The notes under the pieces were generated by a model. That model was given only the letters and a program-made list of their open reading frames with translations, made no database searches and was not told the origin of the DNA. Below, in pieces: positions 8,073-16,384 of a stretch of 64,000 nt of DNA. The stretch is taken from assembly GCF_015291645.1 (NCBI RefSeq), contig NZ_CP030055.1, forward strand, positions 2,170,001 through 2,234,000, read 5' to 3'. Position numbers and translations under genes: made by a program. Source of the DNA: Bradyrhizobium sp. CCBAU 53340 (GTDB lineage: Bacteria; Pseudomonadota; Alphaproteobacteria; Rhizobiales; Xanthobacteraceae). Within the stretch, counting starts at the first letter, position 1. Each line of letters starts with the position of its first letter.

Positions 8073-8783
8073 TCATTTCGATTCAAGCAGCAAGGCTGCG
8101 AGCTCTGCCCTGATCCTGGCAAGATCAGCCTCGCTGCGTCCGGCGCGCGGGATGGCGATCGGCACCTCTCGCACAATGCGGGCAGGACGCGGGGACAGGA
8201 AGAACAGGCGATCGCCGAGACGGATGGCATCGTCCAGGCTGTGCGTGACGAGCAGCGTCATCACGGAGCGGCTCGCCACCAGAGTCGCGATTTCGTCGCG
8301 CAGGCGGCCGGCGAGTGCGTCGTCGAGCGAGGCGAGGGGTTCATCGAGTACGAGCAGATCGGGCTCGACCGCAAAGGCGCGGGCAAGCGCGACCCGGCGG
8401 GCAAGGCCGAGCGACAATTCGCCGGGAAAATGGCTGCGATGCGCTTCCAGCTCGAGGATCTTGAACAGCTCTGACAGCTTCGCGTCGGTGACGTCAGGCG
8501 CCGCCAGTCGCACATTCTGCTCGACCGAGCGCCACGGCAACAGCCGCGGCTCCTGGAACACCATGCCGATCCGTGCCTCCGGCGGGCGCGCGACGTGGCC
8601 GTCGAAATCGCGGTCGAGCCCGAGGATGATGCGCAGCATCGTGCTCTTGCCACAGCCGGACGGTCCGATCAGCACGCCGACCTCGCCCGATTGCAGCGCG
8701 AACTTGACCGGTGCCAGCACCTCGTGCGTCCCGCCCGAAGCGCTCCTGTAGGTCTTGCCTGTGACGTCGACCTCAAGCCGCAC
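8073..8783 (-). CDS. ABC transporter ATP-binding protein, NitT/TauT/SsuB type
   Basis: A 236-residue ATPase of a nitrate/sulfonate/taurine-type importer. Walker A is GPSGCGKST, the Q-loop is VFQEPRLLPW, Walker B is LLVLDEP and the switch His is in VTHSLDDA. The signature loop reads LSLGLARR where LSGGQ is expected, a marked deviation also found in some members of this branch. Its start overlaps the end of the permease gene by 11 bp. With the permease and binding protein (8073-10489) it forms one minus-strand operon inside the quinoprotein region. The substrate is unknown. A chelated metal, cofactor or aromatic sulfonate are all possible. Confidence 0.88.
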   Translation of the reverse strand: MRLEVDVTGKTYRSASGGTHEVLAPVKFALQSGEVGVLIGPSGCGKSTMLRIILGLDRDFDGHVARPPEARIGMVFQEPRLLPWRSVEQNVRLAAPDVTDAKLSELFKILELEAHRSHFPGELSLGLARRVALARAFAVEPDLLVLDEPLASLDDALAGRLRDEIATLVASRSVMTLLVTHSLDDAIRLGDRLFFLSPRPARIVREVPIAIPRAGRSEADLARIRAELAALLLESK

Positions 8784-9510
8784 GGGGCCGCCACCGCGTT
8801 GCGCGGGCCTCGAACGGCTGCACCAGCGCGGTCTCGATCACGAGCACGACCGCGGCAAAGGTCAGGGAATAAGCGAGCAGGCGCGGCGTGTCGAACAGCT
8901 GGAAGGCGACGCCGATCTCGAAGCCGACGCCGTTCGGCCGTCCCAGCAGCTCGGCGACCAGCACGATCTTCCACACCAACGACAATCCTGAGCGGGCGGA
9001 GGCCGCGATATAGGGCGCGAGCTGCGGCAGCACGACGTGGCGGAACGCGCGCCAGCGCGGCATCGCAAACACCGTCGCCATCTCGTCGAGCGAGCGATCG
9101 AGCGCACGCGTGCCCTCGCGCAAGGTGACGACGGCCGTCGGCAGCTTGTTGATGGCGATCGCCGCGATCGCGGCGGCTTCGGTGAGTCCGGCCCAGATAT
9201 AGGCCAGCACGATCACCACCAGCGCCGGCAGGTTCAAGAGCAGGATCAGCCAAGGATCGCCGAGCCGGTCAGCGAGCTTCACCCGGCCCATCAAATAGCC
9301 GATGGCACTGCCGACCGACATGGCCAGCACGAATGCGAGCGCGACGCGCGCCAACGTCGCGCCGAGATGCAGAAACAGCGCGCCACTCCTGGCTTCCGCG
9401 ACGATGACGCTGAGCACGGCGTGCGGGGAGGGCAGCTTGGCACCGCCGACGAACAAGGCGCCGATCCACCAGATCGCGAGAAACAGGGCGAAGGAGAGAA
9501 GGCGCAGCAC
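8773..9510 (-). CDS. ABC transporter permease, NitT/TauT type
   Basis: A 245-residue inner-membrane permease of the BPD-type with about six helices. The conserved cytoplasmic EAA loop is recognisable in DEMATVFAMPRWRAFRHVVLPQLAPYI. I assign a GTG start at 9510, two bases after the stop of the binding-protein gene; the frame extends further upstream but only through that gene in another frame. It pairs with the ATPase at 8073-8783. A glycine in the EAA motif (normally EAA---G) is replaced by Ala in VFAMP, a minor oddity. Confidence 0.85.
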   Translation of the reverse strand: MLRLLSFALFLAIWWIGALFVGGAKLPSPHAVLSVIVAEARSGALFLHLGATLARVALAFVLAMSVGSAIGYLMGRVKLADRLGDPWLILLLNLPALVVIVLAYIWAGLTEAAAIAAIAINKLPTAVVTLREGTRALDRSLDEMATVFAMPRWRAFRHVVLPQLAPYIAASARSGLSLVWKIVLVAELLGRPNGVGFEIGVAFQLFDTPRLLAYSLTFAAVVLVIETALVQPFEARATRWRPRAA

Positions 9511-9511
9511 C

Positions 9512-10489
9512 TCAATCTCCGGAGATGGCGTGATAGAAGGTGCCGGGATCGAGCTGGGCCGCCGGCCCGACCAGGTCGCGCCCGCCGATTTCGGCCAGCA
9601 CGCGATAGAGTACGCGCGCATCGGTCTCCTCGTCACTGATGCTCCGGCGCGGAATGCCATCGCGATAGCGGTCGCGATAGGTTTTCAGCATGGCCGGATC
9701 GGTCGCGCCGGTGAGCGGGGCGATCTTGTCCCAGGCCGCATCCGAGGTGACCAGCAACTGCTTGGCCTTGCGGGTCATGGCGATGAAGCGCGCTACGGTG
9801 TCGCGATGGCTCGCGGCCCAGCCCTCGTCGAAGACATAGCCGACCGCGGATACCGCACCCTTGGCGCCGAGCTTCGGCAAGATCTCCTCGATGCCGACAA
9901 GGCGCCTGAAGCCCTTGGCCTCGAGCTGGGCGCAGAAATTCCAGAAATTCAGGCTCGCATCCATCTCGCCGTCGAGCGCCTTGGCCGCGATCAGAGGCGG
10001 GGCGCCATAGACAATGGTCGCATCCGACTTCAGGTCGATGCCGTCCTGCTTCATCCGCGCTTGCAGCAACAGCCAGCTCTTGTCGATCGGACCACCGCCG
10101 ACGGCAAGCTTGCGGCCCTTCAGATCGGCGAGTGCCTTGATTGGTGATGTGGCCGGCACCATGACCGCGCCGAGCGCGCTGGAATAGGGATAGAAGGTGA
10201 GCTTGGCGCCGAGCGCGCGCTCGCGCGACACCCACAACCAGTCCGACAGCATGATGTCGGCGTTGCCGGCGCGGAGCGCGATCTTGCCGGCCTCGGGGCT
10301 CGCAAGCTCGGTGACCTCCAGCGATAAATTGGCCTCCTTGTCGAGACCCGCCTCGCGGATCGTCGCCAGTTCCCAGGAGAATGTTCCGGTCTTCTGCACC
10401 GCCAGGCGGATGACATCGGCGGCGTGGGCCGGCGTGCCCAGCGCCAGCATCATCGCAAGCACTATTGTTCGTGCCAAAACTCTCGTCAC
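9512..10489 (-). CDS. ABC transporter substrate-binding protein, NMT1/SsuA-like
   Basis: A 325-residue periplasmic binding protein with a signal peptide (MTRVLARTIVLAMMLALG, cleavage after AHA). The body is typical of the NitT/TauT family: LAVQKTGTFSWELATI at the start, DIMLSDWLWVSR, then DLKGRKLAVGGGPIDKSW. It is the first gene of the operon that continues with the permease and the ATPase. Its position between pqqA and the SoxYZ-like carrier suggests that the ligand relates to quinoprotein or lanthanide metabolism, but the sequence does not say what it is. Confidence 0.85.
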   Translation of the reverse strand: MTRVLARTIVLAMMLALGTPAHAADVIRLAVQKTGTFSWELATIREAGLDKEANLSLEVTELASPEAGKIALRAGNADIMLSDWLWVSRERALGAKLTFYPYSSALGAVMVPATSPIKALADLKGRKLAVGGGPIDKSWLLLQARMKQDGIDLKSDATIVYGAPPLIAAKALDGEMDASLNFWNFCAQLEAKGFRRLVGIEEILPKLGAKGAVSAVGYVFDEGWAASHRDTVARFIAMTRKAKQLLVTSDAAWDKIAPLTGATDPAMLKTYRDRYRDGIPRRSISDEETDARVLYRVLAEIGGRDLVGPAAQLDPGTFYHAISGD

Positions 10490-10572
10490 TTGTGAGCCAT
10501 TTCCTCAGATTGAGTGCTTTTCAGGACAATAGGCATAGCATAGCTTCCATCGCAACCAGTGGGAGGACACTC

Positions 10573-10932
10573 ATGATCTTTGCGGGACACGTACGACCCA
10601 TTGTCGCCGCTATGGTCGTGCTCGCGGCGACCGTCACCGTGGCGCGGGCCGAGGAGTCCAATGACTATCCCACGTCGGCGCGCGCGGAATATGTCTATGG
10701 CTGCATGAAAGCCAATGGCGAGACCAGGCAGGCGATCGAGCAATGCTCCTGCTCGATCGACGTGGTCGCCTCGATCGTGCCCTATGAAAGATATGTCACG
10801 GCTGAAACGGCACTCAGCCTGTCCCAGGTCCGCGGTAATCTCGGTACCCAGTTCAGGACGTCCGAGCAGGCGAATGCAGCGGTGAACGACCTGCGCCGGG
10901 CACAGGCCGAGGCCGAGGTGAGGTGTTTCTGA
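10573..10932 (+). CDS. Small exported Cys-rich protein of the quinoprotein locus
   Basis: A 119-residue protein with a hydrophobic N-terminus (HVRPIVAAMVVLAATVTVARA) and a helical mature part. Four Cys residues stand at GCMKANG, QCSCS and the C-terminal RCF. CxC plus two flanking Cys suggests disulphides or a bound metal; there is no CxxCH, so it is not a cytochrome c. GGGAGG lies 7 bp before the ATG. The gene is divergent from the NMT1-like ABC operon. No named family is recognised, although similar small proteins occur beside PQQ dehydrogenase genes. Confidence 0.7.
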   Translation: MIFAGHVRPIVAAMVVLAATVTVARAEESNDYPTSARAEYVYGCMKANGETRQAIEQCSCSIDVVASIVPYERYVTAETALSLSQVRGNLGTQFRTSEQANAAVNDLRRAQAEAEVRCF

Positions 10933-10941
10933 TTTAGCACC

Positions 10942-11021
10942 GTCATTCCGGGATGGTTCGAAGGACCAGACCCGGAATCTCGAGATTCCGGGCTCGGTCT
11001 TGCGGACCGCTCCGGAATGAC
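10942..11021. repeat. Intergenic palindromic repeat
   Basis: The element starts GTCATTCCGGGATGG and ends CCGGAATGAC, with an inner inverted repeat (CCCGGAATCTCGAGATTCCGGG). It separates two convergent genes and could form a bidirectional terminator. Confidence 0.65.
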
Positions 11022-11036
11022 TGAGTGAAATAAGGA

Positions 11037-11855
11037 CTACGTCCCCGACTTCTCCACGTCCCATTCGTTGCGGAACACGTGCCCGTCCGTATCCTTCGCC
11101 TCGGCGCGGAAGCGCTTGGCGCCGTTGGAGACATAGGTGAAGCGCAGATTGGGATCTTCCGAGATCGAGATACCGCCTTCCATCGACAACACGGGGCTGT
11201 CGTCCTGCGTCAGCTTCAGCTGGTTGATGAAGAAGGCGGGAATATACAGCTGCGTCACCTGATCCATCTGCAGGCCGGAATTGTTGGGATGGCCGATCAT
11301 GATCTGTGCCTCGCGGATGCGACTGGCCGGCGCGTCCTCGCGCGCGAATTGGCGGTAGCGCATCTGACCGAGGCGATTGTTGGCCTCCTCGGCATTCTTG
11401 CCGGCCGGTGCCGAGCATCCGCCGGATGCCTTCACGTAGGTCTTGGAGACGTAGAGCTGGCCATCGCTGAGCTCGGCCACCGCATGGACGTCGGTGTAGT
11501 TGTTGACGCGCACGCGCGTGGAAATCTCGGAGACGTTGGCATCCGCGCCGAGCTCGAACTTCGCCGCCATCGGCGCCGGGTTGCGATCAATCACCAGCGT
11601 GATCGAGCGGATGCGCCGCGCATCGCCGGGTGACAGCTTGCTGCGCAGGGTCACCGGCACGATGGCCGCGTCCTCGGCGCGATAGGGCATTTCGATGGCG
11701 ATGACGCCGCTGCCGTCATTCATTGCACGGTTGCTGAAAATATCCTGCACCAGGCCTGGCCAGGGATCGTAGGCGTCCTCAGCGCTAACAGGTGCGGCAA
11801 AGGCGATGCCGAGCAGCGCGGCGATCAAGGGCAGGCGGGGTGTGCATCCCATCAT
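11037..11855 (-). CDS. Quinoprotein-associated SoxYZ-like carrier protein
   Basis: A 272-residue exported protein that combines an N-terminal SoxY-like domain and a C-terminal SoxZ-like domain. The SoxY swinging-arm motif appears as KASGGCSAP, an internal GGC rather than the C-terminal GGCGG of true SoxY. The SoxZ part carries the IGHPNNSGL loop typical of SoxZ (HPM-type). Signal peptide: LPLIAALLGIAFAAPVSA. A longer start at 11882 is possible but has no signal character. It is followed on the same strand by the zinc metallohydrolase gene upstream, the pairing known for the quinoprotein relay genes. The carried ligand is unknown; sulfur or an aldehyde adduct on the Cys are suggestions only. 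Confidence 0.85.
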   Translation of the reverse strand: MMGCTPRLPLIAALLGIAFAAPVSAEDAYDPWPGLVQDIFSNRAMNDGSGVIAIEMPYRAEDAAIVPVTLRSKLSPGDARRIRSITLVIDRNPAPMAAKFELGADANVSEISTRVRVNNYTDVHAVAELSDGQLYVSKTYVKASGGCSAPAGKNAEEANNRLGQMRYRQFAREDAPASRIREAQIMIGHPNNSGLQMDQVTQLYIPAFFINQLKLTQDDSPVLSMEGGISISEDPNLRFTYVSNGAKRFRAEAKDTDGHVFRNEWDVEKSGT

Positions 11856-11907
11856 GGTCGTGGTCCCGTTCGGGCGACGCAATTATCAGACAAGCGTAGC
11901 GCGCCCG

Positions 11908-12834
11908 CTATTCCCATTCAATTTCAGAAAATGCTGCGGTTGCGTTGCGGGCGTTGTAATCGTCGAACAGTTCCCAATGCGATCGTTCGACGGCAGCTGC
12001 TTTCTCAGCGGCGGTTCGGATCGGCTCGCCCTTCTTGTTGGAGGCTCGGACGTCCGACAGCAGCGTCGAAAGATAACGCCGCTCATCGGCGACCGACGCA
12101 GGCCAGTCGCTCACAGGACCGTGACCGGGAACGACGCGGACCGCCGGAACGGCCTCCAGCTGTTTCAGCAGAGCAAGCCAGCCGCGAATGCTGCCGTCCA
12201 TCACCGGAATATGGCGGAGAAAGACCAGATCGCCCGCGAACAGCGTCTTGGTGGTCTCGTCCAGCACGGTCAAATCATTGTCGCTGTGCGCTGCCGGCCA
12301 GGCCCGCAAGGTCAGCCGTCGCGATCCGAGATCGAGCGTCATCGCGTCCTTCACGAGCAAAGTGGGGGGCACGATCTTCACGGGATCGATCAGTTCCCCG
12401 CCCATGATGCGCCGGAAATTGTCGAGGTAATACGGTCCGCGGGTCGCCAGCGCCTGCGGCAGCCTGCTGTGGCCGACGAAACTGGTTCCCTCCGCGACAA
12501 AGGCTGCATTGCCGAAAACATGGTCGGGATGGCCATGGGTGTTGATGACGTAACGGATCGGTTTGCTGGTGTGGGCCCGCACTGCGGCCAGCAGCGCTTC
12601 GCCTTCACGAAGGCTGCCCCCGGTATCGATCACGGCCACCGCATCCTCGCCGACAATGAAACCGACATTGGCAATGTCGCCCTCGTTCTCGCGGGTCATC
12701 AGGGCGATGGCCCCGGAGTGCACGAAGATTCCGGGTGCGACTTCGCTCACAGGCAATTCGGCCGTCCCGGCGCGTGCTAGCGTCGCGATCCCCAGCAGGG
12801 AAAGGGCTGCGATCTTTGACGTGAGATGCGACAC
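11908..12834 (-). CDS. Periplasmic metallo-beta-lactamase-fold hydrolase, quinoprotein relay type (SoxH-like)
   Basis: A 308-residue exported zinc hydrolase. The signal peptide is [22 protein letters not shown]. The metal motif THGHPDHV, a downstream His in AHSDNDLTV and VPGHGPV give the usual MBL-fold ligand set. It lies 52 bp upstream of the SoxYZ-like gene in the same direction, so the two are probably co-transcribed. Proteins of this type are known from clusters with PQQ dehydrogenases and are related to SoxH. Hydrolysis of an adduct from the SoxYZ-like Cys is a reasonable model but untested here. The preferred substrate cannot be seen. Confidence 0.85.
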   Translation of the reverse strand: MSHLTSKIAALSLLGIATLARAGTAELPVSEVAPGIFVHSGAIALMTRENEGDIANVGFIVGEDAVAVIDTGGSLREGEALLAAVRAHTSKPIRYVINTHGHPDHVFGNAAFVAEGTSFVGHSRLPQALATRGPYYLDNFRRIMGGELIDPVKIVPPTLLVKDAMTLDLGSRRLTLRAWPAAHSDNDLTVLDETTKTLFAGDLVFLRHIPVMDGSIRGWLALLKQLEAVPAVRVVPGHGPVSDWPASVADERRYLSTLLSDVRASNKKGEPIRTAAEKAAAVERSHWELFDDYNARNATAAFSEIEWE

Positions 12835-12960
12835 TTTTCCGCCTCAGTTCAGGGTTTGCCGCATTGCACTGCAATAGGATAAGCCAGCACAAAGTTGGCA
12901 AGACATGGGTGCGTCCTGCGTTGCATGGATAGCATTCGAATGAAATGAGGAGGAAGCGCG

Positions 12961-13839
12961 ATGGAGGCCGGACGACATCGTCGCTGGTTGTTTTCACTGT
13001 GTCTGATGGTGGCGTCTTGTGCGATCGGCGACGTCGCTCGCGCGCAGACGACCGATGGTGGTGACCTCTCGTTCGAGCTGGTCGATCCCAAGGTGCTGCG
13101 GGTCTGTGCCGATCCGCGCAATCTGCCGTTCTCCAATGAGAAGGGGGAAGGGATCGAGAACAAGCTCGCCGAACTGTTCGCGGAGAAGCTCGGCAAGAAG
13201 CTCGACTACGTGTATTTCCCGCAGGCCACGGGGTTCGTGCGGATGACGCTGGGTGCGCATCGCTGCGACGTCATCATGGGCTTCCCGCAAGGCGACGATC
13301 TCGTGCAGGGCACCAATCCCTATTATCGCACGACCTACGCGCTGGTTGCGAAAGCCGGCGGCGGGCTCGAAGAGGTCGACACGCTCGAGGATTCCAGGCT
13401 GAAGGGGAAGCATATCGGCATCATTGCCGGCACGCCGCCGGCGACCAACATGGCGATCGCCGGACTCATGAGCGACGCAAAACCCTATCCGTTGATGATC
13501 GACACGCGCTACGACAATTCGGCGCAAGCCATGATCGACGATCTCACCGCGGGCAAGATCGATGCCGGGGTGCTGTGGGGGCCGATGGCCGGGTACTACG
13601 CCAAGAAAGCCGGCTCACTGCACGTGACGCCGCTGGTGAAGGAAACCACCGGGCCGAAGCTGGTCTATCGTATCGGCATGGGCGTTCGCGCCGCCGACCA
13701 GAATTGGAAGCGGCAGCTCAACAAGCTGATCCAGGAGAACCAGGGCGAAATCAACAAGATCCTGCTGGATTTCGGCGTGCCGCTGCTGGATGAGAACGAC
13801 CGGCCGCTCGGCGCGGAGACGGCCAAGAAGGCGCCATGA
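12961..13839 (+). CDS. Quinoprotein-associated ABC-type substrate-binding protein (MoxJ-like)
   Basis: A 292-residue periplasmic binding protein of the MoxJ-like type that accompanies quinoprotein dehydrogenases. It begins with a signal peptide, then LRVCADPRNLPFSNEKGEGIEN, the typical first strand and loop. GAHRCDVIMGFPQGDD and KGKHIGIIAGTPPATN follow. GAGGAGG precedes the ATG. The next gene, encoding the CXXCW protein, starts 9 bp after its stop. It is a second such protein in this window besides xoxJ, with no dedicated permease beside it. It may therefore act in enzyme maturation or redox relay instead of transport. Confidence 0.88.
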   Translation: MEAGRHRRWLFSLCLMVASCAIGDVARAQTTDGGDLSFELVDPKVLRVCADPRNLPFSNEKGEGIENKLAELFAEKLGKKLDYVYFPQATGFVRMTLGAHRCDVIMGFPQGDDLVQGTNPYYRTTYALVAKAGGGLEEVDTLEDSRLKGKHIGIIAGTPPATNMAIAGLMSDAKPYPLMIDTRYDNSAQAMIDDLTAGKIDAGVLWGPMAGYYAKKAGSLHVTPLVKETTGPKLVYRIGMGVRAADQNWKRQLNKLIQENQGEINKILLDFGVPLLDENDRPLGAETAKKAP

Positions 13840-13848
13840 GGCGATATC

Positions 13849-14406
13849 ATGAGGCAACATCTTGCCGCTGCGTTCGTCGCCGCCGCCTTGATGGCGCCGG
13901 CTTTGGCGCAGCAGCAGGAGCCGTTCGAGCCTGAGGGCTATCGCACCGACAATTACCGCGCGCCGGTGCCGGCGACGCTGGAGGGCGCGCGCGTGCTCAC
14001 GACGGCTGAGGTCGAGACGATCTGGCGCGCGAAGAGCGGCGCCTTCATCGATGTGTTACCGCGGGCGCCGAAGCCGAAGAACCTGCTCGCTGGCACGGTG
14101 TGGCGCGACATGCCGCGGAAAGACATTCCGGGCAGCATCTGGCTGCCGGACACCGGCTATGGTGCATTGCCGCCAGCCATGGACGATTATCTCCAGCGTG
14201 GCCTCGCGCGTGCGTCGCACGGCGACAAGGCCGCGCTGGTGGTGGTCTATTGCCTTGCCGATTGCTGGATGTCCTGGAATGCGGCCAAGCGCGCGCTAGC
14301 TTACGGCTATTCGAATGTCGCCTGGTATCCGGATGGCACCGACGGCTGGGAGCGGGCGAAGTTGCCGACAGAGGAAGCGCAGCCGGAGCCGCGACCTGAG
14401 CAGTAG
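13849..14406 (+). CDS. PQQ-dependent catabolism-associated CXXCW motif protein (rhodanese-like)
   Basis: A 185-residue exported protein with a signal peptide ending ALAQ and a rhodanese-like fold. The name-giving motif is CLADCW, in the position of the rhodanese active-site loop (VVVYCLADCWMSWNAAKRAL). A normal rhodanese would have CxxGxR there. Upstream are GAFIDVLPRAP and PGSIWLPDTGYG, matching the strand pattern of the family. The C-terminus is Pro/Glu-rich. It follows the MoxJ-like gene and forms with it a two-gene operon divergent from the SoxYZ-like and metallohydrolase pair. A redox or sulfur-carrier function is inferred. Confidence 0.88.
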   Translation: MRQHLAAAFVAAALMAPALAQQQEPFEPEGYRTDNYRAPVPATLEGARVLTTAEVETIWRAKSGAFIDVLPRAPKPKNLLAGTVWRDMPRKDIPGSIWLPDTGYGALPPAMDDYLQRGLARASHGDKAALVVVYCLADCWMSWNAAKRALAYGYSNVAWYPDGTDGWERAKLPTEEAQPEPRPEQ

Positions 14407-14421
14407 GCCCCAACTCTCGCC

Positions 14422-14455
14422 CGTCATTGCGAGCGCACCGAAGCAATCCAGAATC
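14422..14455. repeat. Short dispersed repeat
   Basis: GTCATTGCGAGCGCACCG followed by AAGCAATCCAGAATC matches a sequence commonly repeated between bradyrhizobial genes. It is a single copy here, downstream of the CXXCW gene. Confidence 0.5.
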
Positions 14456-14488
14456 TTTCCGCGGAGGGACTTTGGACTGAGTGTCGCC

Positions 14489-14791
14489 CTACTGCTTCTG
14501 CAACTTCGTCAGCGTGCTAGCACCATCGCTGTCGGCCGCAGAATACGTCACCCTGTCGCCGGCATGAACGGTATCCAGCATTGCGGCGTCCTTGGCCTTG
14601 TACTGCTGGAGCGCGCCGGTTGCTCCACCGGTCCCGCTGCCCACGGTGCCTTTCTGTATCTGCTGGATCGAGATGGTGTTGTTGAGCCTGTTGATGCTGG
14701 TGACCATACCGGTCATGTCGTCGGCAAAGGCACTGGATGCGAGCATGGTGACGGCTGCCGCGCCTGCGAGGATGAATCTTGTGGTTCCCAT
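14489..14791 (-). CDS. Small exported protein, DUF1344/CusF-like
   Basis: A 100-residue protein with a signal peptide (MGTTRFILAGAAAVTMLASS, cleavage near AFAD). The short beta-barrel-like domain contains MTGMVTSINRLNNTISI and HAGDRVTYSA. This pattern fits small DUF1344 or CusF-type OB-fold domains. The metal-binding Met/His/Trp set of CusF is not evident. GGGAGG lies upstream of the ATG at 14791. An internal Gly-rich linker (GTVGSGTGGATG) is unusual. It stands between the quinoprotein genes and the lut-like operon. Confidence 0.6.
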   Translation of the reverse strand: MGTTRFILAGAAAVTMLASSAFADDMTGMVTSINRLNNTISIQQIQKGTVGSGTGGATGALQQYKAKDAAMLDTVHAGDRVTYSAADSDGASTLTKLQKQ

Positions 14792-14924
14792 CGAGGCCTC
14801 CCGGCGTTTTGGATTCATGGGACAAGCCATCCTAGATCGATTTGGTTCCGGCAGATAGCGCGGCAAACATTAACGATCGCGTTGATATCTCCGGAACTTT
14901 ATGAAGCTGTCAGCAAGCCTGACG

Positions 14925-15539
14925 CTATTCCATTTCCTGCTGGATCACCCGGCCGAGCGCGAACAGGCGCTGGTCGATCGTGGTCGGAACCTCGCAGACG
15001 AAGCGCACCACCTTGCGGCGGTCCTCGAAGATGCGGGTCTCCCAGATCAACTGGTTGCTCATGGCGTCGACCTTGGTGTCGTCCCGCGGCGTGGCGTCCT
15101 GGAGCGCCTGGAGCTGGATGGTCTCCTCGCGGATCTTGTCGGCGGCCTCGCGCTGCTTGCGGCTAACGCGCTCTAACCCGCTCATGACCTGGGCGCGCTG
15201 GGCGTTCAGCGTGTCGAACAGGCCGGCGAACAGCAGCTTTGCGTTGGTGCTCTTGTCGGCGGCAGAGCCGGTCAGAAACTCCTTCACCGACTTCTCGGCC
15301 TCGTCCAGCGGCGTCTTGCGTGCCGCGAGCTTGGAGACCAGCGCGCTGACCTTGCTGTCGTCCTTCCACTTGGTCTCGGCGTCACCGAGCTCCGGCCCCG
15401 CCCAGACGGCGGCCAGTGAAATCTCCGGAACCTTGGCCTGCGCACACGGCCAGTTGGGATAGCGCGGATCGGCGGCGCGCGCGGCTGTGGCTGAGGCCGC
15501 GAACGCAAGGGCCGTCAAGGCAAGTGTCCGAACCGTCAT
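14925..15539 (-). CDS. Exported helical protein, last gene of the lut-like operon
   Basis: A 204-residue protein with a signal peptide (MTVRTLALTALAFAASATAARA). YPNWPCAQAKVPEIS is followed by long charged helices that could coil (for example SRKQREAADKIREETIQLQAL). Two Cys, one near the mature N-terminus and one near the C-terminus (RFVCEVP), may pair. Its start overlaps the permease stop (ATGA), so it belongs to the ABC operon. An exported protein also follows the permease in the methylotroph lut cluster, but whether this is its counterpart cannot be settled by eye. Confidence 0.72.
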   Translation of the reverse strand: MTVRTLALTALAFAASATAARAADPRYPNWPCAQAKVPEISLAAVWAGPELGDAETKWKDDSKVSALVSKLAARKTPLDEAEKSVKEFLTGSAADKSTNAKLLFAGLFDTLNAQRAQVMSGLERVSRKQREAADKIREETIQLQALQDATPRDDTKVDAMSNQLIWETRIFEDRRKVVRFVCEVPTTIDQRLFALGRVIQQEME

Positions 15540-16384
15540 CCTTCGCCTCCCGCAGGCCCGCGCCGTGCCAGCCCGCGCGACGGATCATAGGCGAAAATCG
15601 CGCCGACCATGAAGACGATTGTGCAAGCTCCGACCACGGCGAGCGAGATCCAGTTGACCTGTCCATACAGGGCGAAGCGGATCAGCTCGACCGCATGGGT
15701 GAACGGATTGGCCTGGCAGACATAGTAGAGATAGGGACTTCCCTCCTGCACCCGCCAGAGCGGGTACAGCGCGGAGGAGGCGAAGAACATCGGAAAGATG
15801 ACGAAATTCATCACACCGGCAAAGTTCTCCAGCTGCTTGATGCCAGAGGAGATCAGCATGCCGAGCGAGCCCAGCATCAGCCCTGATAGGATCAGCGCCG
15901 GCAGCACGGTGAGATAGCCTGATAGCGGCGGGGTGATGTCCCAGAACCAGGCGATGACCAGGAACGCATAGACCTGGAGCAGCGACACTGCGGTGCCCGC
16001 AAGCAGCTTGCAGAACAAGAGGAAGCCGCGCGGCAGCGGGCTCACCAGCAGCGTGCGCATATTGCCCATCTCGCGGTCGTAGACCATCGAGAGCGAGGAC
16101 TGCATGCCATTGAACAGCTGGATCATCGCCATCAGCCCGGGCGCGATGAAGACCTCGTAGAGGATGTAGGTCTCGTAGGGCGGGATGATGGAGATGCCGA
16201 GCACCTGGCGGAAGCCGGCGGCGAAGATGAACAGCCACACCAGGGGGCGCACCAGCGCCGAGACGAAGCGCTCGCGCTGATGCAGGAAGCGCAGGCCCTC
16301 GCGCCAGACGATGCCGGTGAGGCAGGTCATGTATTCGCTAGCCGAGAAGCCGCGCGGAGCGTCGCGCGTGGCGATGCTGCTCAT
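15536..16384 (-). CDS. ABC-2 type transporter permease, PQQ/lanthanide-associated (LutF-like)
   Basis: A 282-residue inner-membrane protein of the ABC-2 family with six predicted helices. The signature region MVYDREMGNMRTLLVSPLPRGFLLFCK lies in the cytoplasmic coupling segment, and FPMFFASSALYPLWRV is the typical late helix. Start and stop overlap both neighbours by 4 bp (ATGA). ABC-2 permeases are usually exporters, yet this type is paired with a periplasmic binding protein in PQQ-associated clusters, as here. In Methylorubrum the equivalent operon (lut) is needed for lanthanide uptake. Assignment to lut is by family and gene order. Confidence 0.85.
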   Translation of the reverse strand: MSSIATRDAPRGFSASEYMTCLTGIVWREGLRFLHQRERFVSALVRPLVWLFIFAAGFRQVLGISIIPPYETYILYEVFIAPGLMAMIQLFNGMQSSLSMVYDREMGNMRTLLVSPLPRGFLLFCKLLAGTAVSLLQVYAFLVIAWFWDITPPLSGYLTVLPALILSGLMLGSLGMLISSGIKQLENFAGVMNFVIFPMFFASSALYPLWRVQEGSPYLYYVCQANPFTHAVELIRFALYGQVNWISLAVVGACTIVFMVGAIFAYDPSRGLARRGPAGGEG

